From: GW2011-AR15 sp964428335
Lineage (GTDB): Archaea > Nanobdellota > Nanobdellia > Woesearchaeales > GW2011-AR15
Direction: 5' to 3'
Assembly (NCBI GenBank): GCA_964428335.1
Contig: CAYRXW010000005.1
Location: 1-64,000, forward strand
Length of the DNA: 64,000 nt
Below the pieces are notes generated by a model, which saw only the letters and a program-made list of their open reading frames with translations, made no database searches and was not told the DNA's origin. This document shows positions 63,653-64,000 of the stretch, in pieces. Each line of letters starts with the position of its first letter. Position 1 is the first letter of the stretch. The position numbers were made by a program, and so were the translations under genes.

Positions 63653-63797
63653 TTTAAAATAAAGAGTGGGACAAGCTTTATAAATTAGCATCCTAAGCTT
63701 ATATATGACCTGCTTTTTCATGCAAGGGGGCTCTAACTTCAACAACGGACTGTGTCCAACAAAGCTTTGATCCTCTACTTGTGAAAAAGCGGTCACT
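63653..63797. other. Intergenic region before RIO1
   Basis: This 145-base stretch holds the RIO1 TATA box, a palindrome CAAAGCTTTG (63760-63769) and a GGAC-TGT-GTCC inverted repeat. I see no gene. The small stems may end the minus-strand transcript arriving from the right edge. Confidence 0.35.
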
Positions 63798-64000
63798 TTA
63801 TCTAATATTTTCTTTGGCAATTTGGTTATAGAGCAAATCCGCTACCATATCATGCCCTTTAACAGAATAATGCAGGTCTTCAGCACTCAAAACAAGCTCA
63901 GACTTAAAAAAATCACTCTCTCTTGTTTCAAGATATTCTTTATATCCCTCTGAAAAGATAAAAATGATCCCTGGATATTTTTTAGGGAGACTTTCCAGCC
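63798..64000 (-). CDS. Partial protein, possibly SGNH hydrolase-like C-terminus
   Basis: The frame is open from the right edge to a TAA at 63798, 67 residues of C-terminus. It contains IIFIFSEGYKEYLETRESDF and SAEDLHYSVKGHDMVADLLY. The D-x-H followed by GH and a short helix resembles the last block of SGNH/GDSL hydrolases, where the Asp and His are catalytic, but so little is present that this is only a suggestion. The 5' part lies beyond the window. Confidence 0.55.
   Translation of the reverse strand, partial: LESLPKKYPGIIFIFSEGYKEYLETRESDFFKSELVLSAEDLHYSVKGHDMVADLLYNQIAKENIR

Noticed and set aside
63653..63820. N-terminal extension of RIO1 to 63820
   Set aside because: It would overlap the next gene and does not look like RIO sequence; the TATA box supports the start at 63652.
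1..64000. Insertion sequences, transposases, integrases or prophage genes
   Set aside because: No transposase motif, terminal inverted repeats or phage proteins were seen.

Overview
The window is archaeal. It encodes aIF5B, aEF1B, Trm1, Cdc48/VAT, a RIO1-type kinase, DUF371 and PUA proteins, the mevalonate and ether-lipid enzymes, PGF-pre-PGF surface proteins and three tRNAs that all carry introns at the canonical 37/38 position. Most promoters show a TATA box centred about 26 bases before the start codon, so many transcripts look leaderless; I used that spacing to choose several starts. AT-rich DNA, Cys-rich signal-peptide proteins and pilin-like proteins with a KGQVTIF- or SKAQ-type N-terminus suggest a DPANN-type lineage (Woesearchaeota/Pacearchaeota-like). 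That placement is inference from style, not a tree. Both ends cut through genes.

Layout. 1-5.7 kb: minus-strand surface or secreted proteins (a partial Cys-rich protein, an 874-residue unknown, a 653-residue Cys-rich/calcium-repeat protein). 5.8-13.2 kb: isoprenoid and lipid block (geranylgeranyl reductase, HMG-CoA synthase, thiolase, DUF35 partner, HMG-CoA reductase, mevalonate kinase, polyprenyl synthase, and a convergent type I IPP isomerase). 13.2-19.3 kb: topoisomerase I, Trm1, an unusual methionine adenosyltransferase, aEF1B with a zinc ribbon, a tRNA-binding protein. 19.3-26.1 kb: M18 aminopeptidase, endonuclease IV, AEC transporter, glucose-6-phosphate dehydrogenase with 6-phosphogluconolactonase, radical SAM protein. 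26.1-35.1 kb: Cdc48, unknowns, a candidate structured RNA fused to tRNA-Arg, Ogg glycosylase, DUF2752 and TM2 proteins, tRNA-Gly, tRNA-Leu. 35.1-47.4 kb: a 2068-residue chimeric surface protein, RNase J, and a pilin-like cluster. 47.4-57.6 kb: rhomboid protease, CTP synthase, S8 protease, a 52-residue ribbon-helix-helix regulator and a giant surface protein. 57.7-64 kb: aIF5B, small RNA-binding proteins, a SpoT-like HD protein, DUF371, RIO1 kinase and a partial gene.

How it fits together. The lipid block supplies the isoprenoid chain from acetyl-CoA up to polyprenyl diphosphate and its saturation; the later mevalonate-phosphate steps are not in this window. The surface genes (0-5.7, 35-47 and 51-57.6 kb) point to a large investment in the cell envelope. 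The most promising undescribed system is a small ribbon-helix-helix gene (54060-54218) whose promoter has five AGT[A/T]A-type repeats at an exact 10-base period. Related AGT-rich arrays lie upstream of two other surface-protein genes (3672-3725 and 5738-5813), suggesting a surface-protein regulon. A second strong lead is a C/D-like structured RNA whose predicted transcription start matches its first stem base and which runs directly into tRNA-Arg.
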